DNA of 20,446 bases from JBKPRX01 sp046734795 (GCA_046734795.1 JBKPRX010000056.1:1-20446), one strand, 5' to 3'. Counted from the first letter of the stretch, positions 1 through 8,100 are shown. Made by a program: numbers and translations. The notes: a model not told the origin generated them from the letters alone.

Positions 1-1
1 T

Positions 2-268
2 TGGATCACGACGCACGGTTACGCGTTGAACGTCGACCTCGACGCGTCCGTGTTCACCGACTGGATCACGGCCTGCGGACTCGAGGACGCGCAGTTCACG
101 ACGATCGCGCGCGAGGTCGGCCGCGACGTAACGGTCGACGAAGTGCGACCGCACGCTGCCTCGGCGCTCGCCGACACTTTCGGGCTCGCTCTCGAAGAGC
201 TCGACACCGCAGACGGCCCGCAGCTTTGGTCGCAGCCCGTGCACGAGAAGATCGCGGCGGGTGCCTGA
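2..268 (+). CDS. lipB: Octanoyltransferase LipB, C-terminal part (5' truncated by window edge)
   Basis: LipB moves the octanoyl group from octanoyl-ACP to the lipoyl domains of E2 and GcvH proteins, the first step of de novo lipoate assembly in the cytoplasm. The frame is open from base 2 and encodes the last 88 residues. It begins with WITTHGYALNV, which matches the conserved W-[IV]-T-x-H-G-x-A-L-N segment of LipB. The segment DWITACGLED then matches the 'PCG' region that carries the catalytic cysteine. The second active-site residue, a lysine, would lie upstream of the window. A methionine-like start inside this stretch (base 26) is not the true start, because the conserved WITTHG segment precedes it. 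The stop overlaps the start of the next gene by 8 bases. lipA lies about 1 kb downstream on the same strand, which supports the call. Confidence 0.87.
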   Translation, partial: WITTHGYALNVDLDASVFTDWITACGLEDAQFTTIAREVGRDVTVDEVRPHAASALADTFGLALEELDTADGPQLWSQPVHEKIAAGA

Positions 269-677
269 GCTTCCACTCACCGGCGGCTGCGCGTGCGGCG
301 CCGTTCGCTTCGAAGTAACCGCGCAACCAGTCGAGATCGGCTATTGCCACTGCACGCGCTGCCAGCGCCGCACCGGAACCGCTGCCTCGCCGAATGCAAG
401 CGTCCGCGCGAGCGCGTTCAAGGTGCTGCAGGGCGAGGAGCTGATCGCGAGCTGGGCGCCCCCGGACGGCGCCGAGAAGATGTTCTGCTCGGCCTGTAGC
501 TCCGGTCTCTGGTCGGCGAGCGCTCTGTGGCCCGAATGGGTGGCGGTGCGGCTCGGAGCGTTCGACGCGGACCCGGAGGTCGCACCCTCGTATCGGCAGT
601 TCGTGGACTACGCGGCGCCGTGGGAGCCGATTCCCGACGACGGCGTGCCGCGCTATCCGGAGAGGCGGCCGCGCTAG
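261..677 (+). CDS. GFA/CENP-V family zinc protein (glutathione-dependent formaldehyde-activating-like)
   Basis: This 138-residue protein has the full cysteine pattern of the GFA (Mss4-like) fold: GGCACGAVRF with C10 and C12, YCHCTRCQRRTG with C29, C31 and C34, and FCSACS with C76 and C79. In this family the cysteines hold one structural and one labile zinc. The founding member promotes the glutathione-formaldehyde reaction, but most members have no known substrate, so I infer only a small zinc-bound, probably cytosolic protein. The GTG start at 261 lies inside the 3' end of lipB, an 8-base overlap that suggests translational coupling. The stop shares a CTAG tetramer with the stop of the convergent cupin gene. 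Length is normal for the family. Substrate unknown. Confidence 0.85.
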   Translation: MPELPLTGGCACGAVRFEVTAQPVEIGYCHCTRCQRRTGTAASPNASVRASAFKVLQGEELIASWAPPDGAEKMFCSACSSGLWSASALWPEWVAVRLGAFDADPEVAPSYRQFVDYAAPWEPIPDDGVPRYPERRPR

Positions 678-1222
678 AGGTCAGGCAGCCAGCCGTCGCG
701 ATACGCAGACGGTTGGCGCTTCTCGAACGGCGCGTAGGCCTCTTCCGGCTTGGTCGTCTCTTCCTCGACGCTTGCGCCGTGTCGGCGTGCGGTCTCGTCG
801 ACCGGGTAGCCGCCCCAGTTCTCGCCGGTCGAGTCGATCCGCGCGCCCACGGCAACGACGACAGACGGCGTCGAGCCGGCGCCGACGATCACGTGGTTCG
901 CGCGCGGCGGGCAATGGACGATGTCCCACGGACGAAGCTGCCGTTCCTCGCCCTCGATGATCAGGAGCGGCTCGCCCGAGATGACGAGGAAATCCTCTTG
1001 GTCCGCCTCCCAGTGGTACATCGCCATCGTCTCGCCCGGCTCGAGGACGTTGATGTTGATCCCGAGCTGCTCGAACTCCGTGTCGCCCTCGAAATCGCAG
1101 ATCGAAGACCGGCCCGTTGCTCCGGAATACCAGCGCGCATCGCGGGCGTTGAGGACGAACCATCCGTCTCCTGCGGGAACGATTCCTTCATCCGTTTCGC
1201 GTCGCGGAGCTTCTGGGACCAC
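674..1222 (-). CDS. Cupin domain protein
   Basis: This 182-residue protein carries a single cupin barrel. Motif 1 runs from G63 through H70, E76 and G83 (PGETMAMYHWEADQEDFLVI), and motif 2 ends with CPPRANH at residues 104-110. The expected metal ligands are H70, E76 and H110. The usual second histidine of the HxH pair is a glutamate here (H70-W-E72), so metal binding may be altered. Small single-domain cupins range from dioxygenases and isomerases to sugar- or ligand-binding proteins, and the sequence does not say which this is. There is no signal peptide, so it is probably cytoplasmic. The GTG start at 1222 is the only usable start before the conserved WFVLNARDARW segment. It lies 19 bases from the divergent lipA start. 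The stop overlaps that of the GFA gene. Confidence 0.85.
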   Translation of the reverse strand: MVPEAPRRETDEGIVPAGDGWFVLNARDARWYSGATGRSSICDFEGDTEFEQLGININVLEPGETMAMYHWEADQEDFLVISGEPLLIIEGEERQLRPWDIVHCPPRANHVIVGAGSTPSVVVAVGARIDSTGENWGGYPVDETARRHGASVEEETTKPEEAYAPFEKRQPSAYRDGWLPDL

Positions 1223-1241
1223 GAGGCCTAGACTGCCAGAG

Positions 1242-2135
1242 ATGCATCCGTCGTTGCCCGTCGCCGATCGCCCGCGCCGCCCCGAGTGGATGAAGGTGCG
1301 CGCGCCCAGCGCGAATACGCGTTTCTACGAGGTCAAGCGAACACTGCAGGGCGCGCGTCTACACACGATCTGCGAGGAAGCGCGCTGTCCCAACATCGCC
1401 GAGTGCTGGGGGCGCGGAACCGCCACGTTCCAGATCCTGGGCGATACGTGCACGCGCGCTTGCCGGTATTGCTACGTGCACTCGGGAAAACCGGAGTCGC
1501 CACCGGACCCGCTCGAGCCGCTGCGGCTTGCGCAGGCCGCGGCACAGATGGAACTGAGTCACGTCGTCGTCACCTCTGTCGATCGCGACGACGTGCCCGA
1601 TCGCGGCGCAGCGCACTACGCGGCGACGATCCGCGCGTTGAAGTCGAAGCTGCCGGACGCATCCGTCGAGGTCCTGACGCCCGACTTCCTCGGCGTGGAA
1701 GAAGACGCGCTTCGAACGGTGCTCGCCGCGCGCCCAGACGTCTTCAACCACAACATCGAGACCGTGCGTCGTCTGCACAGGCAGATGCGCGGCGCGAAGG
1801 CGTCGTACGACAAAGCGCTCTGGTTGCTTCGACGCGCGAAGGAGCTGGCGAGCTATTCGGTGCTGACGAAGTCCGGGATCATCGTCGGCCTCGGCGAGAC
1901 GAACGACGAGGTCGTCGAGACGATGCGAGACCTCCATGCGCACGGCGTGGACGTCGTGACGATCGGCCAGTACCTGCAGCCCTCACCCCAGCACGCACGC
2001 ATCGACCGCTGGGTGCATCCCGACGAGTTCGATTGGTTCCGGATCCAAGGTGAGGCACTCGGTCTGAGGTCGGTCTTCTCGGGTCCGCTCGTCCGCTCGA
2101 GCTACCGCGCCGAAGAGGCGCTCGCGTCCCGCTAG
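1242..2135 (+). CDS. lipA: Lipoyl synthase LipA (radical SAM)
   Basis: LipA inserts two sulfur atoms into protein-bound octanoyl groups, using a radical-SAM 4Fe-4S cluster and a sacrificial auxiliary 4Fe-4S cluster. The 297-residue protein has the auxiliary-cluster motif C44-x4-C49-x5-C55 (CEEARCPNIAEC), the radical SAM motif C70-x3-C74-x2-C77 (CTRACRYC), and the terminal RSSY (residues 285-288) whose serine is an auxiliary-cluster ligand. The early RPEWMKV segment matches the conserved KP-x-WLK region, so ATG 1242 is preferred over the internal ATG at 1290. The frame is open further upstream, but that part lies antisense within the cupin gene. Segment CRYCYVHSGKP differs slightly from the more common CPFCDVAHG version. 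With lipB at the window start it completes de novo lipoate synthesis. Confidence 0.96.
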   Translation: MHPSLPVADRPRRPEWMKVRAPSANTRFYEVKRTLQGARLHTICEEARCPNIAECWGRGTATFQILGDTCTRACRYCYVHSGKPESPPDPLEPLRLAQAAAQMELSHVVVTSVDRDDVPDRGAAHYAATIRALKSKLPDASVEVLTPDFLGVEEDALRTVLAARPDVFNHNIETVRRLHRQMRGAKASYDKALWLLRRAKELASYSVLTKSGIIVGLGETNDEVVETMRDLHAHGVDVVTIGQYLQPSPQHARIDRWVHPDEFDWFRIQGEALGLRSVFSGPLVRSSYRAEEALASR

Positions 2136-2512
2136 CGGATGCCGGTATCGATCGAGAAGTCGGCGCGCTTGAAGCGGCCCGCGACGACATGCACGTCGGT
2201 CGGCTCGATTCCGCGTCCCACCCGCGCACGCACCGGCAGCGTCAGTCCGACGACGTAAGCGCCCGGCGACAGCGCCACGCGATAGCTGCCGTCCTTGGCC
2301 GTCGTCGTTTGGCGGACGAGAGCTCCGTTACGGAGAAACCGAAGCGTGACGTCTGCGGCCGGTCCGAAGCACGGCGCTTCGGCCGTGCAGACCGGCGTCA
2401 GCGGGCCGCGCGTGACCTTGCCGAAGAGACCGCTGCGCGTGGTGGTGCCGGCGCTCGGAACGACGAGGGCGCCGGCTACGAGAGCGACGGCCAGAGCGCG
2501 CTTCACGTCCAC
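2132..2512 (-). CDS. Small secreted beta-sandwich protein (carboxypeptidase-regulatory/transthyretin-like)
   Basis: This 126-residue protein has an N-terminal signal peptide (about residues 1-22, KRALAVALVAGALVV then a small-residue region). A single domain of alternating beta-strand character follows: GLFGKVTRGPLTPVC, a C42/C48 pair probably forming a disulfide, VTLRFLRNG, then DGSYRVALSPGAYVV. The G-x-Y/F-x-V-x-L-x-P-G-x-Y pattern is typical of carboxypeptidase-regulatory or transthyretin-like domains, which are often binding or spacer modules of exported proteins. I recognise it as a recurring actinobacterial and Chloroflexi secreted family without a defined function. GTG 2512 or GTG 2506 could be the start. 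It lies downstream of the 681-aa secreted gene, separated by a strong hairpin. Its stop shares a CTAG with the stop of lipA. Confidence 0.75.
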   Translation of the reverse strand: MDVKRALAVALVAGALVVPSAGTTTRSGLFGKVTRGPLTPVCTAEAPCFGPAADVTLRFLRNGALVRQTTTAKDGSYRVALSPGAYVVGLTLPVRARVGRGIEPTDVHVVAGRFKRADFSIDTGIR

Positions 2513-2563
2513 ATGGTGCCAGCGACGCAGCGGACGTCAACCCGTCGGACGCTGCGCAGAAGC

Positions 2564-2591
2564 CGGAGGGCCGGCTTGCGCCGGCCCTCCG
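2564..2591 (-). terminator. GC-rich hairpin after the 681-aa gene
   Basis: A perfect 12-bp inverted repeat surrounds a 4-base loop, starting 20 bases after the stop of the 681-aa gene. Read on the minus strand the loop is GCAA, a GNRA tetraloop closed by C-G. There is no run of U after it, so it would be a U-poor, actinobacterial-style terminator or a 3'-end-protecting hairpin. It separates the 681-aa gene from the 126-aa gene. Confidence 0.65.
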
Positions 2592-2611
2592 CTTACCTTC
2601 GCTGCGCCGCG

Positions 2612-4657
2612 TTACGGCGTCAGCTTGCTGATCCGCGTCGACCAGTTGCCGAGCGCCGCACGGACACCCGGGTTTTGAGGCGAGCCTGCGCACGTGCCGA
2701 GCAGGTTGTCGCCTGTGCCGCCGGCAAAGAACGGGCCGCCCCACTCGATGTAGTCACACCGATGCGCGATGTATTCGCTCGCGATCCACACCGAGTTACC
2801 GTCGACTGCGGCGGCGCCGTAGTCGCCCCAGCGCGGACGCGGGGTACCGACCTGCGCCTTGTACCCGGTGAAGCCGTCGTCCTGAGTGGCTCCGGGGGCC
2901 ACGTTCGCCCACGGCCCAACTCCCGACTGGGCGTTGATCGGCGCATAGGCGGCACTTGGGAAGAGCGCGTCACCTGTCGCCGTGAACGCCATCACGCCAC
3001 GGCCGCTCGTCGTCACGCCGATCGCCGGATACGTCAAGTCGATCCCGGCTGCACCGACGTAACCCTGGAGCGCCACCGCCGCCGGCGCGACCGGATTGAC
3101 GATGAACCACGCGATGCCGGCGCGCTGTGCGCCACCGTCCGGGTTCAACGCCGTATCGAGCGCGCCCCACAGCTTGCCGTTCGCGTACATCACCTGCTGC
3201 ATGCGTGTGTCGTTGGAGTCAGGCCTCGAGATCACCTCGTCGTGAGCCGGCTCATGTGTGAAGAGGAGCCGCCAGCATCCGACCTGGCCGGTCGACAACA
3301 AGGTGGTCGTGTCGTTGATGCAGCGGCCTTGCGGGACGGTATGCCCCGGAGGCGTGCCGGATCCCGGCTGTCGCTGCTTCGGCGGTACACCGTATGGCTC
3401 TGAATTCACCACCTCGTTGCTCAGGGAGAGAGCCGGCGAGGCCGTGTTCAGCGAGGCGGTGTTCGTCAGCGTCCACACGATGATCTTGTGCGAGCCGCCC
3501 GGACCGCCGGTGCCGGTGATCGGCTTCGTCGCTTCGTCGGCTGCGTTCGAGCTCAGGAAGTACTCGGTTCCGTTATTTGCCGTTTGGAACGAGCCCGTCC
3601 CGGGCGACTGCGCGGGCCAGACCGTGAAGCCCGGCTGCGTCGAGCCGGCTTCGCTCGGGAAGTCGACCTCGCCGAACGTGTCGAGATGAACGACGTTGAC
3701 GCTCGCCGCACCCGCAGCGAGCTGCGCCTTCGAGAACGCGTAGATCTGCGCGCCGTTGAAGCCGTCGCCGTTCCACGGGTACGAGTTCGTCGTGATGTAG
3801 AAGCCGTTCGCGTCGGCGCCGATGTGCGGGTAGTCACCGAGACACGGACACGCGTTGTCCGGGTCCGGGTTCGACGTACCGTCACCGGTCACGTCCAGCT
3901 TGTAGATGTTCCAGCCGCCCGTCGGATCGGCCGTCTGGCTGACCGCGAGGTCGAGGTGGTTCACGAGCGTGAGTGTTCCGGTCGGGAGCGTGTTCAGCGT
4001 GAGCACCACGACGAACCAGCGCTGCGTCGCCGCGTCGTACAGACACGACGGATCCGTCAGCTGCGGACCGCGCACGCCGGTCGTTCGGTCGATCGCCGCC
4101 GGATACCCGTAGAACGAGTTCAGGTCGACGGCGTGGTTCACGTTGCGCGGGAAACCGGCAACGATGTTCGACGCGGTGTTGTCGGGAAGTACCGACTGGC
4201 CCGACGTGTTGTAGATGTTCAGGACGTCGTTCACGGCCTCGAGCACGAAGCCGTTACCGACACACAGCCCCTGGTCCGGTGGTTCGACGGAGAACTGGTT
4301 GCCTCCGCGTGCGTACCGCTGCTGGTAGAAGTTCAGCCCCTCGAAGCTCTGGTCGATCGTCGCGCTCGGCGCTTGGCTGTGGCTCGGGACGGGATGGTCC
4401 GGCCCCGGCTGCGTGCTCAAGCTCCGATCGATGATCGTGCCGTCGAATGCCCCTGGCCCTTCGTCCTCGTCTTCGACGCCCGGAAACTCCACCTGGGTGG
4501 CGTCGTTTTCCCCCGAAGGCGTGAAGGCGCCGGTCTGCGGAGCGCCCGTTCCGGCGCGTGAGACCTGCAAAGCCGCAGTCGAACGTGCGGAAGCGGTCAC
4601 CGCAAGCAGCGCTCCAGCGACAAGCGCAGCCAGCAGGACCCATGTCCCCCTCGGCAT
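2612..4657 (-). CDS. Secreted protein of unknown function, probable beta-propeller
   Basis: The 681-residue protein has a clear Sec signal peptide (residues 1-25: TWVLLAALVAGALLAV then ASA). A low-complexity acidic and Pro/Ser/Thr-rich linker follows (about 40-105), then a long beta-rich region. Conserved-looking segments are PPDQGLCVGNG (126-136), DPTGGWNIYKLDV (244-256), CPCLGDYPHIGADANGFYIT (270-289) and RWGDYGAAAVDGNSVWIASE (609-628). The last two share a G-D-Y-x3-A-x-D/V-G-x-W/Y-I pattern, suggesting repeated blades. The TGDGTSNPDPDN stretch (258-269) is Asp-rich and could bind calcium. I see no known catalytic motif and cannot assign a function. The ATG at 4657 is preceded by a strong ribosome site, GGGGAGGG. 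It sits among subtilases and small secreted proteins and has its own candidate promoter. Confidence 0.85.
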   Translation of the reverse strand: MPRGTWVLLAALVAGALLAVTASARSTAALQVSRAGTGAPQTGAFTPSGENDATQVEFPGVEDEDEGPGAFDGTIIDRSLSTQPGPDHPVPSHSQAPSATIDQSFEGLNFYQQRYARGGNQFSVEPPDQGLCVGNGFVLEAVNDVLNIYNTSGQSVLPDNTASNIVAGFPRNVNHAVDLNSFYGYPAAIDRTTGVRGPQLTDPSCLYDAATQRWFVVVLTLNTLPTGTLTLVNHLDLAVSQTADPTGGWNIYKLDVTGDGTSNPDPDNACPCLGDYPHIGADANGFYITTNSYPWNGDGFNGAQIYAFSKAQLAAGAASVNVVHLDTFGEVDFPSEAGSTQPGFTVWPAQSPGTGSFQTANNGTEYFLSSNAADEATKPITGTGGPGGSHKIIVWTLTNTASLNTASPALSLSNEVVNSEPYGVPPKQRQPGSGTPPGHTVPQGRCINDTTTLLSTGQVGCWRLLFTHEPAHDEVISRPDSNDTRMQQVMYANGKLWGALDTALNPDGGAQRAGIAWFIVNPVAPAAVALQGYVGAAGIDLTYPAIGVTTSGRGVMAFTATGDALFPSAAYAPINAQSGVGPWANVAPGATQDDGFTGYKAQVGTPRPRWGDYGAAAVDGNSVWIASEYIAHRCDYIEWGGPFFAGGTGDNLLGTCAGSPQNPGVRAALGNWSTRISKLTP

Positions 4658-4729
4658 CTAGTTCCCTCCCCTGCTTCACGGCTGCGGCACGATCCGTTCC
4701 CCCCGTCCGCAACCTCCGATGTTCGGAGG
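4658..4729 (-). promoter_or_regulatory. Structured G-rich 5' leader of the 681-aa gene
   Basis: Between the candidate promoter and the ATG lies a leader of about 70 bases. It has a 7-bp hairpin with a 3-base loop at 4713-4729 and a G-rich box (GGGGGGAA, about 4698-4705) held in a 19-base loop between TGCGG (4707-4711) and CCGCA (4683-4687). The true ribosome site GGGGAGGGAAC lies just before the ATG. A GTG-started mini-ORF of four codons (4690 down to its stop at 4676) follows the G-rich box. The order, G-rich box, helix, second purine box, matches the leaders of the two subtilases. Confidence 0.4.
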
Positions 4730-4731
4730 GC

Positions 4732-4761
4732 ACGCTGCCACGGCGTGCAGAGCGTTGTCAA
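4732..4761 (-). promoter_or_regulatory. Candidate promoter of the 681-aa gene
   Basis: On the minus strand a perfect -35 box TTGACA (4756-4761) is followed after 18 bases by CAGCGT (4732-4737), a weak -10 box. Transcription would begin near 4725, about 67 bases before the ATG. The -10 match is poor, so the call rests mostly on the -35 box and its intergenic position. Confidence 0.4.
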
Positions 4762-4788
4762 GTGGCGAAGCCGGAACGGAGCGGCGCT

Positions 4789-5130
4789 CTACCGCGATCT
4801 TCCACCGGAGGGACAGTCGAGCGGCTCGATGCTGAAGCCGGCGTGTGTCCCGCGAGAACCGAGGGCCTCCACTGCGAGAGCACCGTGGCAGCGGTCGTAG
4901 ACGAAGCCCGGAAACCGGACGAGAAAGCGGCCTTCGGTGTTCGCACGCACCAACCGCTTCGCAGAATCCTCGCCGAGCGTCACGCGCACGGTCAAGCGTT
5001 CGCCGGCGCCGAAGCTCACTCCACGAAGCGTGACGGGCGTTGAATCGACGAGACGAAGATGCGCAGTCGCAGCGCCGGTGGGAGCAACGACCGCCAGCGA
5101 AGCGACGACGACGACAAGCGCGATGCGCAC
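4789..5130 (-). CDS. Small secreted protein, Ig/transthyretin-like
   Basis: This 113-residue protein starts with a signal peptide (RIALVVVVASLAVVAPTGAA, residues 2-21). One short beta-rich domain follows: LRLVDSTPVTLRGVSFGAGE, RLTVRVTL, then GRFLVRFP and a C-terminal part with two cysteines (C81, C106) that probably pair. The segment 'PVTLRG..F..GERLTVRV' resembles the strand-turn pattern of small Ig-like exported proteins common in Thermoleophilia. No function is known to me. The GTG start at 5130 is only 11 bases from a strong 13-bp hairpin following the 1154-aa subtilase, and no good ribosome site is visible. The gene may depend on read-through from the subtilase. The other long frames across this stretch are shadows. 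Confidence 0.7.
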   Translation of the reverse strand: MRIALVVVVASLAVVAPTGAATAHLRLVDSTPVTLRGVSFGAGERLTVRVTLGEDSAKRLVRANTEGRFLVRFPGFVYDRCHGALAVEALGSRGTHAGFSIEPLDCPSGGRSR

Positions 5131-5141
5131 GCGTCCAGTAT

Positions 5142-5173
5142 GCCGAGGGGCCGCTCGACGGCGGCCCCTCGGC
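5142..5173 (-). terminator. 13-bp perfect hairpin after the 1154-aa subtilase
   Basis: A perfect 13-bp GC-rich stem (GCCGAGGGGCCGC and its complement) encloses a 6-base loop, 22 bases after the subtilase stop. No U-tract follows. It probably terminates, attenuates or protects the subtilase mRNA. It also lies just upstream of the 113-aa gene, so it may set the expression ratio of the two. Confidence 0.65.
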
Positions 5174-5195
5174 TCTTCGCAACAGGTTGCTGACG

Positions 5196-8100
5196 CTACG
5201 GCGTAACGGTCAGCGTTTGCACCACCTGCGACGTGCCCGGCGTCACGTTCGACGTCATGCTCGCCGTCGAGGTGTACGTCTTCGGCTGATCAGCCGAGGC
5301 GTCGTACGTGAACGTCACGACTCCGCCGGCCGTCGGCGGGCTGGTGTTCACCCGCCACTCGGTGTTGTTCGCGGGCGTCGTCAGATTCGCACCGCTCGTG
5401 CCGGTGCGGTTCTCAGCACCGGAGCTGCCGCCCGAGCCCGGATCCGGCGACGCTGTGTTGCCCGCGCCGTACGTGATCGTCAGTTCCTCGCTCGACGGAC
5501 CTGTGCCTGCGGCACCGCTCGCCAGCCGGAACCACAGCTCGAACGTATGCGTCGTCGCGTTGCTGAAGTTCTTGACGCCCGCATAGTCGACGACGAGCCA
5601 CGTGGTCGACCCGCCGGTGAGGGTGCCGATCCGGAGATTGCCGGCACCGCCGCCGCCGGCTGGATTGAGGTCGTTCCAGAGCGGCGCGACCACGTTGTTC
5701 GGTCGTGCCGTGTTCGGGAACGTCTGCGGCGTGAACACGACGTCGGAAGCGGTCCCGCCGCCGAGCACGACGTAGCCGTTCGACACGACGCCGATCCGTG
5801 TGTACGGCTCGCCACCGTAGAAGAACGTCGGCACGTCGAAGTTCGAGATCGTGTCGTCGCCCACTCCGGCGATCGGCGCAACTTCGAATGCCGACAACGG
5901 CAGGTAACCGCCGGCCGGGCCCGTCGTCGCCGTGATCGAGTTGACCGTCGGCGGCAAGGCCGGCGTCAACAGGCCCGTCCACGTAGCGCCGAGCTGCGGC
6001 GCCACGAGGCTCGCCGGCGCGGTGACGTTGCTGTAGTGCAGCCCCGGTGAACCGCTGACGCTCACCTGAACGTTCGCTGCGACGGGCGCCAAGTTCGACA
6101 CGCTGACCGTGCACTTCGAGCTCGCGCTGACGGCGAACGTCCTGGGCGTGCAGCTGTGTGTGAGGCCGACGATCCCGGCAGCCGCCGACTGCTTCGTGAA
6201 CGCAACCGGAATCGTCACCGGTGTCGCTCCACCCTTCTGCGGATCGAGCGTGATCCGGCCGAAGTACTGCCCCGGTGCAACCGTCGGCGCATTGATCGTG
6301 ATCGGAAAGGTGAACGATTCACCAGCCCCCACGTTCAAGTTGCCGCTGTTCGTGCCCACGCTGATCGTCACTCCAGCGGGTGCAGCGGTGGTCACCTTGA
6401 ACGCCTGGTTCTGCCCGCTGACGTTGATCGCCGTGCGCTCGGTCGAGATCGAACCGAGGAACGTCGTCGAATCGACGCTCGGGATGTTCACGTCGATCCG
6501 GTGCAACGGATCCGTACCCGCGGCCGCGAAGTTCGCCGCCGTCTCGTTGAACACGAGCGTCGGGTTGACCGCGCGGTCCGCGCGGATCGAGCCGGCTCCC
6601 ATGTCGAACGGATCAGCGGCCGTCGCTCCGTCTTCCTTGACGACGGACTGCACCGATGAGGTCATCAGCGCCGACTTGATCTCCGCCGGCGTCCAGTCGG
6701 GATGCGCGGCGGCGACGAGTGCCGACACGCCTGCAGCGTGCGGGCTCGACATCGACGTGCCCGCGATCGCTTGGTACAGGTTGCCGGACGGGCCGTTCGT
6801 CGGCGTCGTCTGGTCAGGCTGCGGCGTCATGCCCGCGAGCACCTGTACGCCCGGAGCGGTGACGTCCGGCTTGATCCAGTCGCCGTCCGGCCCGCGCGAG
6901 GAGAACGACGCCATGACGTCGGGTTGCGACGGGGCGGCCGTTCCCTGCGCCCACGTCGCCCGCACGTTCGTGTGCGTGGTGACGAAGGTCGCGACCGCAT
7001 TGTTCTGGAACTGCGTGTGGATCGCCGGCAGCCAGTGGTTGTCGGACTCGAGGTCCGTCACTGCAGCCGAGTTGTTGTAGAGGATCATCCCGGCCGCACC
7101 GCCTGAGAAGACGTTGAAGCCCTTCTCGACGCGACCGTTCGTCCCGCGCTTGCAGACGACGATCTTGCCGGCCGCAGCGGAGCCCGCGGTCAGCTTCGTC
7201 TGGCACAGGTCGTTCTCGCCCGGGATCGTCGCCGCCATCACGACGGGCGTCGCCGAGCTGATCCCGTTCGTCAGCGTCACGCCCTGGAGATCGAGCGAAG
7301 CGCCGCCGTCGGCGGTGAGGTGCAGCGTCGAGCGGAACTCGCGCGGACCCGTCGAGGCGCCGACGGTCGTGACCCATGGGCCGCCGTGGTTCGCGGTTCC
7401 CGCCGTCGGACCGTCGTTGCCGGCCGACGCATTCACCGAGATGCCGGCGTTCACAGCGTCGAGGAACGCCAACTCGACCGGATCGGTGTACGGCTGAACC
7501 CCGCCCGAGATCGAGAAGTTGATCACGTCGACGCCGTCTGCAATGGCGCGTTGTACAGCTGCGACCGAGTCGGAGCTGAAGCAGCCCCGGACGAGGCAGA
7601 CGCGATATGCGATCACGTGGGCGCCCGGCGCGATTCCGCAGACCGGACCACGTTGGACGCCGTACAACGTTGCCGACTGCACGCAGTCGCCGGCCGCCGT
7701 CGTCAGCGTGTGCGTGCCGTGACCTTCGGAGTCACGCGGCGAGCACACCTTGGTCGTGTCGTTGCAGAACTCCTGGCCGTCGGAGCCGACGTTCGCCATG
7801 TAGGTGGCCGTGAACGCATAGGCGCCGATCAACTTGTTGTTGCAGGCAAACGGCTGACCGAGATGCGCCGTGTCGGAGCCGTCGCCGAACTGGCAGCCCT
7901 TGAGACCGCCGGCAGGCGCTGAGATGCCCGAGGGCGAGACCATCGGGTGCTCCGGCCAGACGCCGGTGTCGATCACGCCGACCACGACGTTCGAGCCTGC
8001 GTTTGCAGATCCGCCGAGTTGCTGCCACACCTTGGTGGCACCGATGAAGGTGGTGTTGTCGTCGAGCGGCTGCTCGAGAGAGTCCTGCTGCACGGCCGCG

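Noticed and set aside
921..1241. Upstream extension of the lipA frame
   Set aside because: It lies antisense inside the cupin gene and has no LipA homology; the family N-terminus fits ATG 1242.
2189..3403. 404-codon plus-strand frame opposite the 126-aa and 681-aa genes
   Set aside because: Spans two genes and their intergenic hairpin in antisense, with shadow-like composition.
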